64,000 nt of DNA from Achromobacter xylosoxidans. GTDB lineage: Bacteria > Pseudomonadota > Gammaproteobacteria > Burkholderiales > Burkholderiaceae_B. This document shows positions 1-7,807 of this stretch, piece by piece; within the stretch, counting starts at the first letter, position 1, and each line of letters opens with the position of its first letter. Location of the stretch: positions 4,898,001-4,962,000 of the forward strand of contig NZ_CP061008.1 in assembly GCF_014490035.1 (NCBI RefSeq), written 5' to 3'. Position numbers and translations under genes: made by a program. Under the pieces are notes generated by a model. The model saw only the letters and a program-made list of their open reading frames with translations, did no database searches and was not told the origin of the DNA.

Positions 1-2
1 AG

Positions 3-341
3 GTGGCCGCGGTGGCGACCACGCTGCTGGCCGTCCTGCCCCTGTTCCACCTGTTCGACTCGATGCAGTGCATCAACTCCTACCTGCTGCGCGCCTACAA
101 GGTCGCGGTGGTGCCGCTGCTGCTGCAAGTGGTGGCGCTGGCGGGCGTGGGCCTGGTCGGCGGCTGGTGGTTCGGCTTCGGCCCGGGCCGCGGCGGCCTG
201 GACGGCGTGCGCGCCATCCTGGTCCCTGGATCTCCCCAGGGCGCCGGCAGCATGTGGCTGATGGCCATGGTCGGCCTGGGACTGTCGGCGGCCTTGCTGC
301 ACTACTGGTACCGGCGCATCGTGCGTGGGACGATCAAGTAA
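3..341 (+). CDS. MATE family efflux transporter, C-terminal part (5' end outside window)
   Basis: This is the last 112 or so residues of a multidrug and toxin extrusion (MATE) type inner-membrane exporter, which would use an ion gradient to expel cationic drugs. The frame is open to the left edge, so the real start lies outside the window. Three hydrophobic stretches are visible, and the segment with FDSMQCINSYLLRAYK matches the conserved MATE region in which an F-D-x-x-Q motif precedes an LRG/LRA-YK turn. The protein ends in a basic cytoplasmic tail (YWYRRIVRGTIK). A strong terminator begins at the stop codon. Family assignment rests on this tail only; the subfamily cannot be decided. Confidence 0.75.
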   Translation: MAAVATTLLAVLPLFHLFDSMQCINSYLLRAYKVAVVPLLLQVVALAGVGLVGGWWFGFGPGRGGLDGVRAILVPGSPQGAGSMWLMAMVGLGLSAALLHYWYRRIVRGTIK

Positions 342-369
342 AAAAAGCAGCCTTACGGCTGCTTTTTTT
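341..369 (+). terminator. Rho-independent terminator of the MATE gene
   Basis: The stem AAGCAGCC/GGCTGCTT with a TTAC loop is followed by a run of seven T. It starts immediately after the stop codon of the MATE gene. A-rich sequence on the other side could let it work from both strands. Confidence 0.9.
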
Positions 370-410
370 GACTGCTACCTACAAGAAGCAGCCGCCCCGC
401 CGACGAGCCG

Positions 411-461
411 CCCCCTCGGGGGCAGTTAGCCCGCGTAAGCGGGCGCGGCGTGGGGGCCCTT
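411..461. repeat. GC-rich intergenic repeat, copy 1
   Basis: About 51 bp that recur almost unchanged at 494-545. Both copies begin CCCCCTCGGGGG, contain AGCCCGCGTAAGC and end GCGTGGGGGCCC, so the element can fold by its internal palindromes (CCCCC/GGGGG and GCCCGC/GCGGGC). Repeats of this look are, from memory, common between genes in Achromobacter and Bordetella. It lies downstream of paaK on the minus strand and of the MATE gene on the plus strand. Confidence 0.8.
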
Positions 462-493
462 TTTCCCCGCCGGGCCGCCCCAAGGGGAAAACG

Positions 494-545
494 CCCCCTC
501 GGGGGGCAGCTAGCCCGCGTAAGCAGGCGCGGCGTGGGGGCCCTT
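494..545. repeat. GC-rich intergenic repeat, copy 2
   Basis: Second copy of the 411-461 element in the same orientation, differing at about three positions. The 32-bp spacer between the copies carries its own inverted repeat (TTTCCCC and GGGGAAA). The copy ends just before the paaK stop codon, so it may form the 3' end structure of the paa transcript; no T-run is present. Confidence 0.8.
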
Positions 546-546
546 A

Positions 547-1860
547 CTATTTCGGCCGCTTGTCGATCACGCGGCGCGCCTTGCCGGTCAGCGTGCGTTC
601 CACATGGCCCGCGTCCGACACCTGGATGCGCGCGCTCACGCCGATGTGCGTCTTCACGGCATGCTGCAGCTGCTTGCCCAGATTCGTGCGGTCCGCATCC
701 GACAGCGTCGAGAATTCGGCGCGCAGTTCGGTCAGGATTTCCAGCTCGTCCATATTGCCGGTGCGCGACAGCACCAGCTGGTAATGCGGCGCCAGCTGGG
801 CGATCTTCAGGACCAGTTCCTCGACCTGGGTCGGGAACATGTTCACGCCGCGCACGATCAGCATATCGTCGCTGCGGCCAGTGATCTTGCCGATGCGGCG
901 CATGCTGCGCGCGGTGGGCGGCAGCAGGCGGGTCAGGTCGCGGGTGCGGTAGCGGATGATGGGCATCGCTTCCTTGGTCAGCGAAGTGAACACCAGTTCG
1001 CCCGGCTCGCCGTCAGCCACGGGCTCGCCCGTGTCGGGATTGATGATTTCCGCGTAGAAATGGTCTTCCCAGACCACCGGACCGTCCTTGGTCTCGACGC
1101 ATTCGCTGGCCACGCCCGGCCCCATCACTTCGGACAGGCCGTAGATGTCGACGGCGTCGATGCCGGCTTCGGCCTCGATGTCGGCGCGCATCTGCCCGGT
1201 CCAGGGTTCGGCGCCGAAGATGCCGATGCGCAGCGAGCTTTGACGCGGATCAATCCCCTGGCGGCGCTGTTCCTCCAGAATATTGCAGAAGTAGGAGGGC
1301 GTGACCATGATGATGTCCGGACGGAAATCGTTGATCAGCTGCACCTGTTTTTCGGTCTGTCCGCCCGACATCGGAATGACCGTGCAGCCCAGGCGTTCGG
1401 CGCCGTAATGCGCACCCAGGCCGCCCGTGAACAGGCCGTAGCCGTAGGCCACGTGCACCGTGTCGCCGGGCTTGCCGCCCGCCGCGCGGATCGAGCGCGC
1501 CACCAGGTTGGCCCAGTTGTCCAGGTCGCCCTTGGTGTAGCCCACCACGGTCGGCTTGCCGGTGGTGCCGCTGGACGCGTGGATGCGCGAAATGCGCTCG
1601 CGCGGCACGGCGAACATGCCGAAGGGATAGTTCTCGCGCAGTTCCTTCTTCGTGGTGAAGGGGAACTTCGAGATATCGGACAGCTGCTTCAGGTCGTCAG
1701 GGTGTACGCCGGCTTCATCGAAAGCCTTCTTGTAGTGCGGCACGTTGTCGTAGGCGTGCTTGAGCGACCATTTCAGGCGCTCGAGCTGCAACGCGCGCAG
1801 CTCATCCTGGCTGGCATGCTCGATGGGGTCCAGCCCCGGCTTGCTCATGGTGTTGGACAT
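547..1860 (-). CDS. paaK: Phenylacetate-CoA ligase PaaK
   Basis: Activates phenylacetate with ATP and coenzyme A to phenylacetyl-CoA in the cytoplasm, the first step of the aerobic hybrid pathway. At 437 residues it has the family's usual size. The adenylate-forming P-loop SSGTTGKPTVVGYT is at about residues 95-108, a second core motif (DIYGLSE) near 240, and a C-terminal domain with the GKITGRSDDMLIVRG hinge near 320-335. It is the last gene of the paa operon, about 110 bases after paaI. The start ATG has TCTCTC-rich upstream sequence with a weak GGAG. Start and function are secure. Confidence 0.95.
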   Translation of the reverse strand: MSNTMSKPGLDPIEHASQDELRALQLERLKWSLKHAYDNVPHYKKAFDEAGVHPDDLKQLSDISKFPFTTKKELRENYPFGMFAVPRERISRIHASSGTTGKPTVVGYTKGDLDNWANLVARSIRAAGGKPGDTVHVAYGYGLFTGGLGAHYGAERLGCTVIPMSGGQTEKQVQLINDFRPDIIMVTPSYFCNILEEQRRQGIDPRQSSLRIGIFGAEPWTGQMRADIEAEAGIDAVDIYGLSEVMGPGVASECVETKDGPVVWEDHFYAEIINPDTGEPVADGEPGELVFTSLTKEAMPIIRYRTRDLTRLLPPTARSMRRIGKITGRSDDMLIVRGVNMFPTQVEELVLKIAQLAPHYQLVLSRTGNMDELEILTELRAEFSTLSDADRTNLGKQLQHAVKTHIGVSARIQVSDAGHVERTLTGKARRVIDKRPK

Positions 1861-1971
1861 GGTTATCTCTCTCCTGAAATTCTCTCTGCGCGGGGCCTGA
1901 TCGCGGCGGGCATATGCCCTGCCCGCTCGCTGCCCGGCCCGCGGCCGTATAGCTTTGGTTGGCTGGCTGCC

Positions 1972-2442
1972 TCAAGCGTCCGCGGGAACGCCGACGATCT
2001 GGCCCTTGATGCGGTAGGAACGGCCGCGGAACAGCGCCACGTTGCGTCCGTCCTGGTTGGTGACGGTGACGTCATAGACGCCGGTGCGGCCGGCCAGCGA
2101 GCGCTCCTGCGCCACCGCGGTCAACAGATCGCCTTCGAAGCCCGGGGCCAGATAGTCGATGGTGCAGCCCGAAGCGACGGTGCTGACGTTGCGCGAATTG
2201 CACGAAAAGGCGAACGCGCTGTCCGCCAGGGCGAAGATGAATCCGCCGTGGCAGGTCTTGTGGCCGTTCAGCATGTCGGGACGCACGCGCATGGTCAGGC
2301 GCGCGTAGCCCGGCGCCATTTCCTCGACTTTCATGTCCAGGCCCTGCGACGCCGCGTCGCCCGCGTACATGACGGTGCCGACGGCTTGCGCCAGCTCCTG
2401 GGGATCGGCCGGCACTTCGACCTCGGGAACGTGTGCGTTCAT
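1972..2442 (-). CDS. paaI: Hydroxyphenylacetyl-CoA thioesterase PaaI
   Basis: A hotdog-fold acyl-CoA thioesterase that is thought to rescue coenzyme A from dead-end ring-hydroxylated phenylacetyl-CoA intermediates. The 156-residue protein has the PaaI core with NGHKTCHGGFIFALADSAFAF, where the HGG and the acidic residue of the ALAD segment form the active-site region. It starts two bases after the paaG stop codon, so translation is probably coupled. It is 111 bases upstream of paaK. Family, size and position agree with PaaI. Confidence 0.92.
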   Translation of the reverse strand: MNAHVPEVEVPADPQELAQAVGTVMYAGDAASQGLDMKVEEMAPGYARLTMRVRPDMLNGHKTCHGGFIFALADSAFAFSCNSRNVSTVASGCTIDYLAPGFEGDLLTAVAQERSLAGRTGVYDVTVTNQDGRNVALFRGRSYRIKGQIVGVPADA

Positions 2443-2444
2443 TC

Positions 2445-3233
2445 TTATTGCCCCTTGAATTGCGGTTCGCGCTTGCCCAGGAAGGCGGCCACGCCTTCCG
2501 CATAGTCCGCGCTGCGGCCGAGTTCGCGCATCATGTCGCGCTCCAGGTCCAGCTGCGTGGACAGGTCATTGCCCAGGCTAGCCTGCATGGCCCGCTTGGT
2601 GAACGCCAGGCCCTTGGTCGGCGCCTTGGCGAAATGCTGCGCCAGGCGTTCCAGCGTCGCATCGAATTCCTCGTCCGCCACGCATTGCCAGATCAGGCCC
2701 CACTCTTCGGCCTGCTTGGCGCTGAGCTTGTCGCCCAGCATGGCCAGGCCCATGGCGCGGGCGCGGCCCACCAGGCGCGGCAGCACGAAGGTGCCGCCGG
2801 TATCGGGAATCAGCCCGAGGCGGCAGAACGACTGGATGAACGTGGCCGAAGCCTTGGCGATGACGATATCGCCGGCAAACGCCAGGTTGGCGCCCGCGCC
2901 GGCGGCCACGCCGTTCACGCCCACCACGACGGGCATGGGCAGGGCGTTCACGCGGCGCACCAGCGGCCCGTAGAACTTGTCGACGGTCTCGCCGAGGTCG
3001 GGCGGCGTGCCGTCGGCGGCGGGCTTGCGCTCGCTCAGGTCCTGGCCGGCGCAGAAGCCGCGGCCCGCGCCGGTCAGCACCAGCACGCGCGCGCCTTCGG
3101 TCTCCACGCGCGTCAACGCGTCGGCCACTTCGCCGTGCATGTTGGCGGTGAAGCTGTTCAGCTTGTCGGGACGGTTCAGCGTCAGGCGCGCGATGCCGCC
3201 CGACAGGTCGAATTGGATATCCTGGTAGCTCAT
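2445..3233 (-). CDS. paaG: Ring 1,2-epoxyphenylacetyl-CoA isomerase PaaG
   Basis: Crotonase-fold isomerase that turns ring 1,2-epoxyphenylacetyl-CoA into oxepin-CoA and also isomerises double bonds later in the pathway. The 262 residues contain the oxyanion-hole segments (GAGRGFCAGQDLSE near 65 and GVAAGAGANLAFAGD near 110) and the acidic active-site region CRLGLIPDTGGTF near 140. The open frame extends much further upstream, but the protein similarity begins at the ATG at 3233, just after the paaN stop. Gap to paaN is 14 bases. Confidence 0.93.
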   Translation of the reverse strand: MSYQDIQFDLSGGIARLTLNRPDKLNSFTANMHGEVADALTRVETEGARVLVLTGAGRGFCAGQDLSERKPAADGTPPDLGETVDKFYGPLVRRVNALPMPVVVGVNGVAAGAGANLAFAGDIVIAKASATFIQSFCRLGLIPDTGGTFVLPRLVGRARAMGLAMLGDKLSAKQAEEWGLIWQCVADEEFDATLERLAQHFAKAPTKGLAFTKRAMQASLGNDLSTQLDLERDMMRELGRSADYAEGVAAFLGKREPQFKGQ

Positions 3234-3247
3234 GTCAGCGGCCCCGT

Positions 3248-4912
3248 TCAGACATGGCGGCGGGTTTGCACCACGCGGAAACGGTTGGACACGAAGGCCG
3301 AATCCGACAGCGCGGCGTTGGCGGCCGGGTTGGCGCCGGTGCCGTGGAAGTCGCTGAAGGCGGCGGTCTGGTTGACGAACACGCCGCCCGTCAGGTTCAG
3401 CGACAGCGACACGCCCGAGACTTCCGCCGCGTCCTGCACCTGGTCGGCGACGGCGTCGCTGGTGGTGTAGGCCGACAGCGACAGCGCGCCATGCTTGATC
3501 ACGCTGTCGCGCGCCAGCTGGATGCTGTGGGTGGTGGAGTCGGTGGCGACCACGAAGGCGATCGGACCGAACCATTCCTGGCTGATGGCGGCGTTGCCGG
3601 CTTCCGTGCGCAGCAGGAGCGGCGTGCGGACGCGGGCGTTCTCGAACTGCGGGTGCGTCAGCGCCTTGCTGTCGGCCACCACCGGCAGGCCCAGCGCGCG
3701 GGCCTTCTCGATGCGCTCGACGATGCCTTCGTTCTGGATCGCGCCGGTCAATTCGACGGCCTTGGCCGCATCGGCGCCGACCTTCTCGACCGCGGCGCCC
3801 AGGGCGGCGGCGACCTCGTCGAAGCTGACGCGGCCTTCCGGCGTCTGGATGCCGTCGCGCGGCACGTAGATGTTCTGCGGCGCGGTGCACATCTGGCCCG
3901 AATACAGGGCCAGCGAGAACGCCAGGTTGCGGGCCACGCCCTTCAGGTCGTCGGTGGAGTCGATGATGACCTGGTTGACGCCGGCCTTCTCGGTGTAGAC
4001 CAGCGCCTGGCGGGCGTTGTTCTCCAGCCAGTCGCCATTGGCGGTGCTGCCGGTGAAGTCGACGATCTTGACGGCCGGGTCCAGCGCCAGCTTCTGCGCG
4101 GTGTCATCGCCGGCTGCATGCGCGGCCAGCAGGACGACGTCCGGATCGAAGCCCGCTTCCTGCAGCACTTCGCGCGCCACCTTCACGGTGATGGCCAGGG
4201 GCAGGATGGCGCCGGGGTGCGGCTTGACGATGACGGTGTTGCCGGTGGCCAGGCTGGCGAACAGGCCGGGGTAGCCGTTCCAGGTCGGGAAGGTGGAGCA
4301 GCCGATCACCAGCGCGACGCCGCGCGGCACCACGGTGAACTGCTTTTCCATGCGGATCGGGTCATTCTTGCCTTGCGGCTTTTCCCAGACGGCGACGCCG
4401 GGGATGCGCGACATTTCCTGCCAGGCGTAGGTCACGGCTTCGAAGCCGCGGTCCTGCGCGTGCGGGCCGCCGGCCTGGAAGGCCATCATGAAGCCCTGGC
4501 CGGTGGTGTGCTGGACCGCGTAGGCGATCTCGAAGCTGCGCTTGTTCAGGCGGGCCAGGATTTCCAGCGACACGCCCACCCAGGCGCGCGGGCCGGCGCG
4601 GCGCCAGTCTTCCAGCGCGCGCTTGGAAGCGGCGATCAGCTTGTCGGCGGGGACGTGCGGATAGGTGATGCCCAGGTCGAAGCCGAACGGCGATTTTTCG
4701 CCGCCCACGGTACCGTCGGCGTCGTGCAGGTTCAGCGGGAAAGGCTTGCCTTGCAGCGCCTCAAAGGCCGCGCGGCCCTCGTCGTTGGCGGTTTCGCCAT
4801 AGTTGCGGGGGCTGGGCGACTCGGCAAAGGGGCTCCAGTAGCCGCGCAGGGAGGCGGCGGCCATGGCTTGTTCCAGCAGGGGCTGATGGCGTTCGAAGAA
4901 TTGTTGGGACAC
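3248..4912 (-). CDS. paaN: Phenylacetate degradation aldehyde dehydrogenase PaaN
   Basis: A 554-residue aldehyde dehydrogenase of the PaaN type, expected to oxidise the semialdehyde made when oxepin-CoA is opened. The catalytic cysteine lies in SLALYSGQMCTAPQN (near 345), the cofactor region in VDFTGSTANGDW (near 285), and the N-terminal part has the PaaN-specific stretch before the dehydrogenase core. It lacks the MaoC-type hydratase domain that is fused to the dehydrogenase in E. coli PaaZ, so ring hydrolysis must come from another protein. It lies between paaE (48-base gap) and paaG. Confidence 0.9.
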   Translation of the reverse strand: MSQQFFERHQPLLEQAMAAASLRGYWSPFAESPSPRNYGETANDEGRAAFEALQGKPFPLNLHDADGTVGGEKSPFGFDLGITYPHVPADKLIAASKRALEDWRRAGPRAWVGVSLEILARLNKRSFEIAYAVQHTTGQGFMMAFQAGGPHAQDRGFEAVTYAWQEMSRIPGVAVWEKPQGKNDPIRMEKQFTVVPRGVALVIGCSTFPTWNGYPGLFASLATGNTVIVKPHPGAILPLAITVKVAREVLQEAGFDPDVVLLAAHAAGDDTAQKLALDPAVKIVDFTGSTANGDWLENNARQALVYTEKAGVNQVIIDSTDDLKGVARNLAFSLALYSGQMCTAPQNIYVPRDGIQTPEGRVSFDEVAAALGAAVEKVGADAAKAVELTGAIQNEGIVERIEKARALGLPVVADSKALTHPQFENARVRTPLLLRTEAGNAAISQEWFGPIAFVVATDSTTHSIQLARDSVIKHGALSLSAYTTSDAVADQVQDAAEVSGVSLSLNLTGGVFVNQTAAFSDFHGTGANPAANAALSDSAFVSNRFRVVQTRRHV

Positions 4913-4960
4913 TGCGTCTCTCCAAATGGATATGGTTTTATCTGCCTGGCGCGGGCCGGG

Positions 4961-6049
4961 TCAGGTTTCCTGGTCGAAGTCGATGACCAGGCGGTCGCTG
5001 ACCGGAAAGCTCTGGCAGCTCAGGATGAACCCGCGCGCCACTTCGTAGTCTTCCAGGGCGAAGTTGGCGTCCATGTCCACCTCGCCTTCGATGACCTTGC
5101 AGCGGCAGGTGGAACACACCCCGCCCTTGCACGAATACGGCAGTTCGATACCTTGCGCCAGCGCCGAATCCAGCACGCTGTCTTTATTCTTTTCAATCAC
5201 GAACATACGGCTGTGGCCGTCCTGCACCACGGTCACCTCGCACTGGCCCTTGCCGGGCGCCTGGCGGGCGTCCTGGCCGGTGCGCAATGCGCGCGGCCCC
5301 TTGGGCGCGCCGAAGAGTTCGAACTTGATGTTCGACTTCGGAATGCCGCGGGCCTGCAGCCGCTCGACCACGCTTTCGGTCATGGTCTGCGGACCACAGA
5401 CAAAAGCGTAATCGATATCCTCGGGACTCATCCAGGCCGACATCAGCTGGTCGACCTTGTCGCCGTCCAGGCGGCCGTTGAAGAGTTCGATGTCCTGGGT
5501 CTCGCGGCTCATGATGTAGACCAGCGAGAAGCGCTCCATGTAGAGGTTCTTCAGGTCTTCGATCTCTTCGCGGAACAGCACCGCGGACGAGGCGCGGTTG
5601 CCGAAGAACAGCGTGAACTTGCTGTTGGGCTCGGTCGACAGCGCGGTCTTGACCAGGGAGAACACCGGCGTGATGCCGCTGCCTACGGCAAACGCCACAT
5701 AGTGGCGCTTGTTCTCGGGGGAAAAATCGACGGTGAAGTTGCCGGCCGGTGCCATGACTTCCAGGGTCTGGCCGGGCTGCAGCTCATGGTTGGCCCAGCT
5801 GGAGAAGACGCCCTCGTCCACCTTCTTGATGGCCACGCGCAGCAGCTTGTCGTCGGGCGCGGAACAGATGGAATAGGAGCGGCGCTGTTCCTGGCCGTTG
5901 AGCTCGGTGCGCAACGTCAGGTACTGGCCCGGCTGGAAGGCGAACTCTTGCGCCAGCGTCTCGGGCAGGTCGAAGGTCACGACCACGGCGTCGCGCGTGT
6001 TGCGCGCCACCGAAGCCACCGTCAAGGAATGGAATTGGTTCTGGCTCAT
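4961..6049 (-). CDS. paaE: Phenylacetyl-CoA epoxidase reductase subunit PaaE
   Basis: Electron-transfer subunit of the PaaABCE epoxidase; it passes electrons from NADPH through FAD and a 2Fe-2S cluster to the di-iron site of PaaA. The 362 residues show a ferredoxin-reductase FAD motif (RRSYSICS near 55), a nucleotide-binding motif (GSGITPVFSLVK near 120) and a C-terminal plant-type ferredoxin domain with cysteines in CKGGVCSTCRC and a fourth in ILSCQ. The open frame runs on upstream, but the ATG at 6049 fits the family start. It follows paaD by 13 bases. Confidence 0.94.
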   Translation of the reverse strand: MSQNQFHSLTVASVARNTRDAVVVTFDLPETLAQEFAFQPGQYLTLRTELNGQEQRRSYSICSAPDDKLLRVAIKKVDEGVFSSWANHELQPGQTLEVMAPAGNFTVDFSPENKRHYVAFAVGSGITPVFSLVKTALSTEPNSKFTLFFGNRASSAVLFREEIEDLKNLYMERFSLVYIMSRETQDIELFNGRLDGDKVDQLMSAWMSPEDIDYAFVCGPQTMTESVVERLQARGIPKSNIKFELFGAPKGPRALRTGQDARQAPGKGQCEVTVVQDGHSRMFVIEKNKDSVLDSALAQGIELPYSCKGGVCSTCRCKVIEGEVDMDANFALEDYEVARGFILSCQSFPVSDRLVIDFDQET

Positions 6050-6062
6050 TGCGAAACCGCTC

Positions 6063-6569
6063 TCAGTGAGTCTTGAAATAATCGAAGGGTTCGCGGCAAG
6101 ACACGCAGCGATACAGCGCCTTGCACGACGTGGACCCGAAGTTGCTGACCAGGCGCGTGTCTTTCGAGCCGCAGCGCGGGCAGGCGATGGCGGGGCCGGC
6201 CGCACGCCGGCTGATGCCCGAGATGTCGACGGCGCGTTCGGCGGGCGCGGCGATGCCATAGCCCTTGAGCGCCTCGCGTCCCTTCTCGCTCATCCAGTCT
6301 GTGGTCCAGGCTGGCGCCAGGCGGGTTTCCACGCGGACCTCGGCGATGCCGTGGCGGGCCAGCGTCTGCTGGATATCCTGCGTGATCTCGCGCATGGCCG
6401 GACAGCCGGAGTACGTGGGCGTGATGACCACGACACAGGCCTCGCCGTCCCAGGACACGTCCCGCACCACGCCCAGATCCACCACGGACAGCACGGGGAT
6501 CTCCGGATCGGGGACCTCCTGCAGCCAGGCGTAGACCTGGTCGGCGGAAACGGGCGCCAGCGCGTTCAC
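6063..6569 (-). CDS. paaD: Phenylacetyl-CoA epoxidase assembly protein PaaD
   Basis: PaaD belongs to the MIP18/DUF59 family and is thought to help mature the epoxidase metal centres. The N-terminal DUF59 domain has DPEIPVLSVVDLGVVRDV and TYSGCPAMREI; the C-terminal domain has CPRCG and CVSC pairs plus one more cysteine (TSCKAL) that suit a zinc or Fe-S ribbon. I chose the GTG at 6569 because it overlaps the paaC stop codon as GTGA, which gives 168 residues, the usual length; the reading frame itself stays open upstream through paaC. Confidence 0.9.
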   Translation of the reverse strand: MNALAPVSADQVYAWLQEVPDPEIPVLSVVDLGVVRDVSWDGEACVVVITPTYSGCPAMREITQDIQQTLARHGIAEVRVETRLAPAWTTDWMSEKGREALKGYGIAAPAERAVDISGISRRAAGPAIACPRCGSKDTRLVSNFGSTSCKALYRCVSCREPFDYFKTH

Positions 6570-7330
6570 CAGGTGGCTCCCGGATAGGCGCGCGGCAGGA
6601 ACTGCATTTCGGCGAGCACGTAGCCCAGTTCCTCGGTGTGCTTGCCCTGGCGTCCGCCGCGGTGCGCCAGATGGTTGGCGGCGGCTTCGTCGGGCACGGT
6701 CAGCGTGGCTTCTTCCAGCACTTCGCGCACGTGCGCCAGCCAGGGCTCGCGCAAGGCCGACAGCTCGCAGCCGATGCCGCGGGCGGCGACGTCCAGGTCC
6801 ACGGCGTCGTCGGCGAACAGTTCGCCGGTGAAACGCCACGCGTCATCGATGGCCGCCTGCATCTTGGCATGGCTTTCCGCCGTGCCGTCGCCCAGGCGCA
6901 CCACCATATCCGAGGAACGGCGCACGTGGTAGGTCACTTCCTTGATGGCCTTGGCCGCGATGCCGGCGACGCGTTCGTCGCTCGACTTTTCCAGGCGCTG
7001 CAGCAGGAAGTAGTGCCAGACGTCGAACAGGAACTGGCGCGCCATGGTGTCGGCGTAGTTGCCGTTGGGGCGTTCGGCCAGCAACACGTTGTGGAACTGG
7101 TGCGCGTCGCGCAGGTAGGCCAGCGCGTCTTCGTCGCGTCCGGCGCCTTCGACCTCGCCCGCCAGCGTCAGCCACATGCGGGCCTGGCCCAGCAGGTCGA
7201 GCGCGGTATTGGTCAATGCCAGGTCTTCTTCCAGGATCGGGCCGTGGCCGGTCCAGGCGCCCAGACGCTGCGACAGGATGAGCGAGGAATCGCCCAGGCG
7301 CAGCAGGTATTCAAACAGAGTCTTGTCCAT
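6566..7330 (-). CDS. paaC: Phenylacetyl-CoA epoxidase structural subunit PaaC
   Basis: PaaC is the ferritin-like partner of PaaA in the epoxidase core; it binds no catalytic iron pair of its own but stabilises PaaA. The 254 residues are mostly helical, with typical motifs LRLGDSSLILSQRLGAWTGH at the start and FDVWHYFLLQRLEKS near 105. It overlaps paaD by four bases at its end and follows paaB by 15 bases. Length and order match other paa operons. Confidence 0.94.
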   Translation of the reverse strand: MDKTLFEYLLRLGDSSLILSQRLGAWTGHGPILEEDLALTNTALDLLGQARMWLTLAGEVEGAGRDEDALAYLRDAHQFHNVLLAERPNGNYADTMARQFLFDVWHYFLLQRLEKSSDERVAGIAAKAIKEVTYHVRRSSDMVVRLGDGTAESHAKMQAAIDDAWRFTGELFADDAVDLDVAARGIGCELSALREPWLAHVREVLEEATLTVPDEAAANHLAHRGGRQGKHTEELGYVLAEMQFLPRAYPGATW

Positions 7331-7345
7331 GTCTCCCCCGCCGTC

Positions 7346-7630
7346 TTACATGTGCTTGATTTCTTCGGGCATCGGGAAGAACGTGGGATGCCGGTAGACC
7401 TTGCTGTTGGCCGGTTCGAACAGCGGATCCTTGTCGCCGGGGCTGCTGGCCGAAATGTCGGAGGCGCGCACCACCCAGATGCTCAGGCCTTCGTTGCGGC
7501 GCGTGTAGACGTCGCGGGCGTGGTTGATCGCCATTTCGGCGTCGGGCGCGTGCAGGCTGCCGACGTGCTTGTGCGCCAGGCCGTGCTGGCTGCGGATGAA
7601 CACTTCCCACAGGGGCCAGTCTTTGCTCAT
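7346..7630 (-). CDS. paaB: Phenylacetyl-CoA epoxidase subunit PaaB
   Basis: Small subunit (94 residues) of the epoxidase that bridges PaaAC heterodimers. Recognisable family segments are WEVFIRSQHGLAHKHVGSL near the start, ARDVYTRRNEGLSIWVV in the middle and the end FFPMPEEIKHM. Unusually, 177 bases separate it from paaA, and that gap contains a GC-rich multi-hairpin element, so the ratio of PaaA to PaaB message may be affected. Confidence 0.95.
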   Translation of the reverse strand: MSKDWPLWEVFIRSQHGLAHKHVGSLHAPDAEMAINHARDVYTRRNEGLSIWVVRASDISASSPGDKDPLFEPANSKVYRHPTFFPMPEEIKHM

Positions 7631-7708
7631 GATGGATGTCCTTGAATGCCGGGCGCGCGCGGCGCGCCCTGATCTGCAATGGTTAAAAGAGTGAGTCCGG
7701 AAACCCAG

Positions 7709-7806
7709 CCACCGGAGCCGCAGCGCGGCCGCGCGGAGCCGGCTTTGCCGGTCCGCTGCGGCGCCCCCTTAAGGGGGAAGCGCGCAGCGCTTCGGGGGTG
7801 GGTTTC
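7709..7806. repeat. Multi-hairpin GC-rich element between paaA and paaB
   Basis: About 95 bp that can form several stems: CCGCAGCG with CGCTGCGG, CCGGCTTTGCCGG, and the perfect palindrome CCCCCTTAAGGGGG at 7764-7777, followed by GAAGCGCGCAGCGCTTC. From memory, elements with CCCCCTT(A/G)AGGGGG and GCGCAGCGCTTC are dispersed in Achromobacter and Bordetella genomes. No coding potential of its own is seen. Confidence 0.7.
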
Positions 7807-7807
7807 A

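Noticed and set aside
2445..3890. Apparent long form of PaaG
   Set aside because: Residues before the ATG at 3233 are the shadow of paaN in another frame; the crotonase fold starts at 3233.
3254..6076. Open frame of 940 codons on the plus strand opposite paaN and paaE
   Set aside because: It runs antisense to two well-recognised genes, has no similarity I can see, and is Arg/Gly/His-rich as expected for the opposite strand of GC-rich genes.
7683..7807. Possible small protein between paaA and paaB
   Set aside because: The sequence is explained by hairpins and repeat structure; no start with a ribosome site was found.
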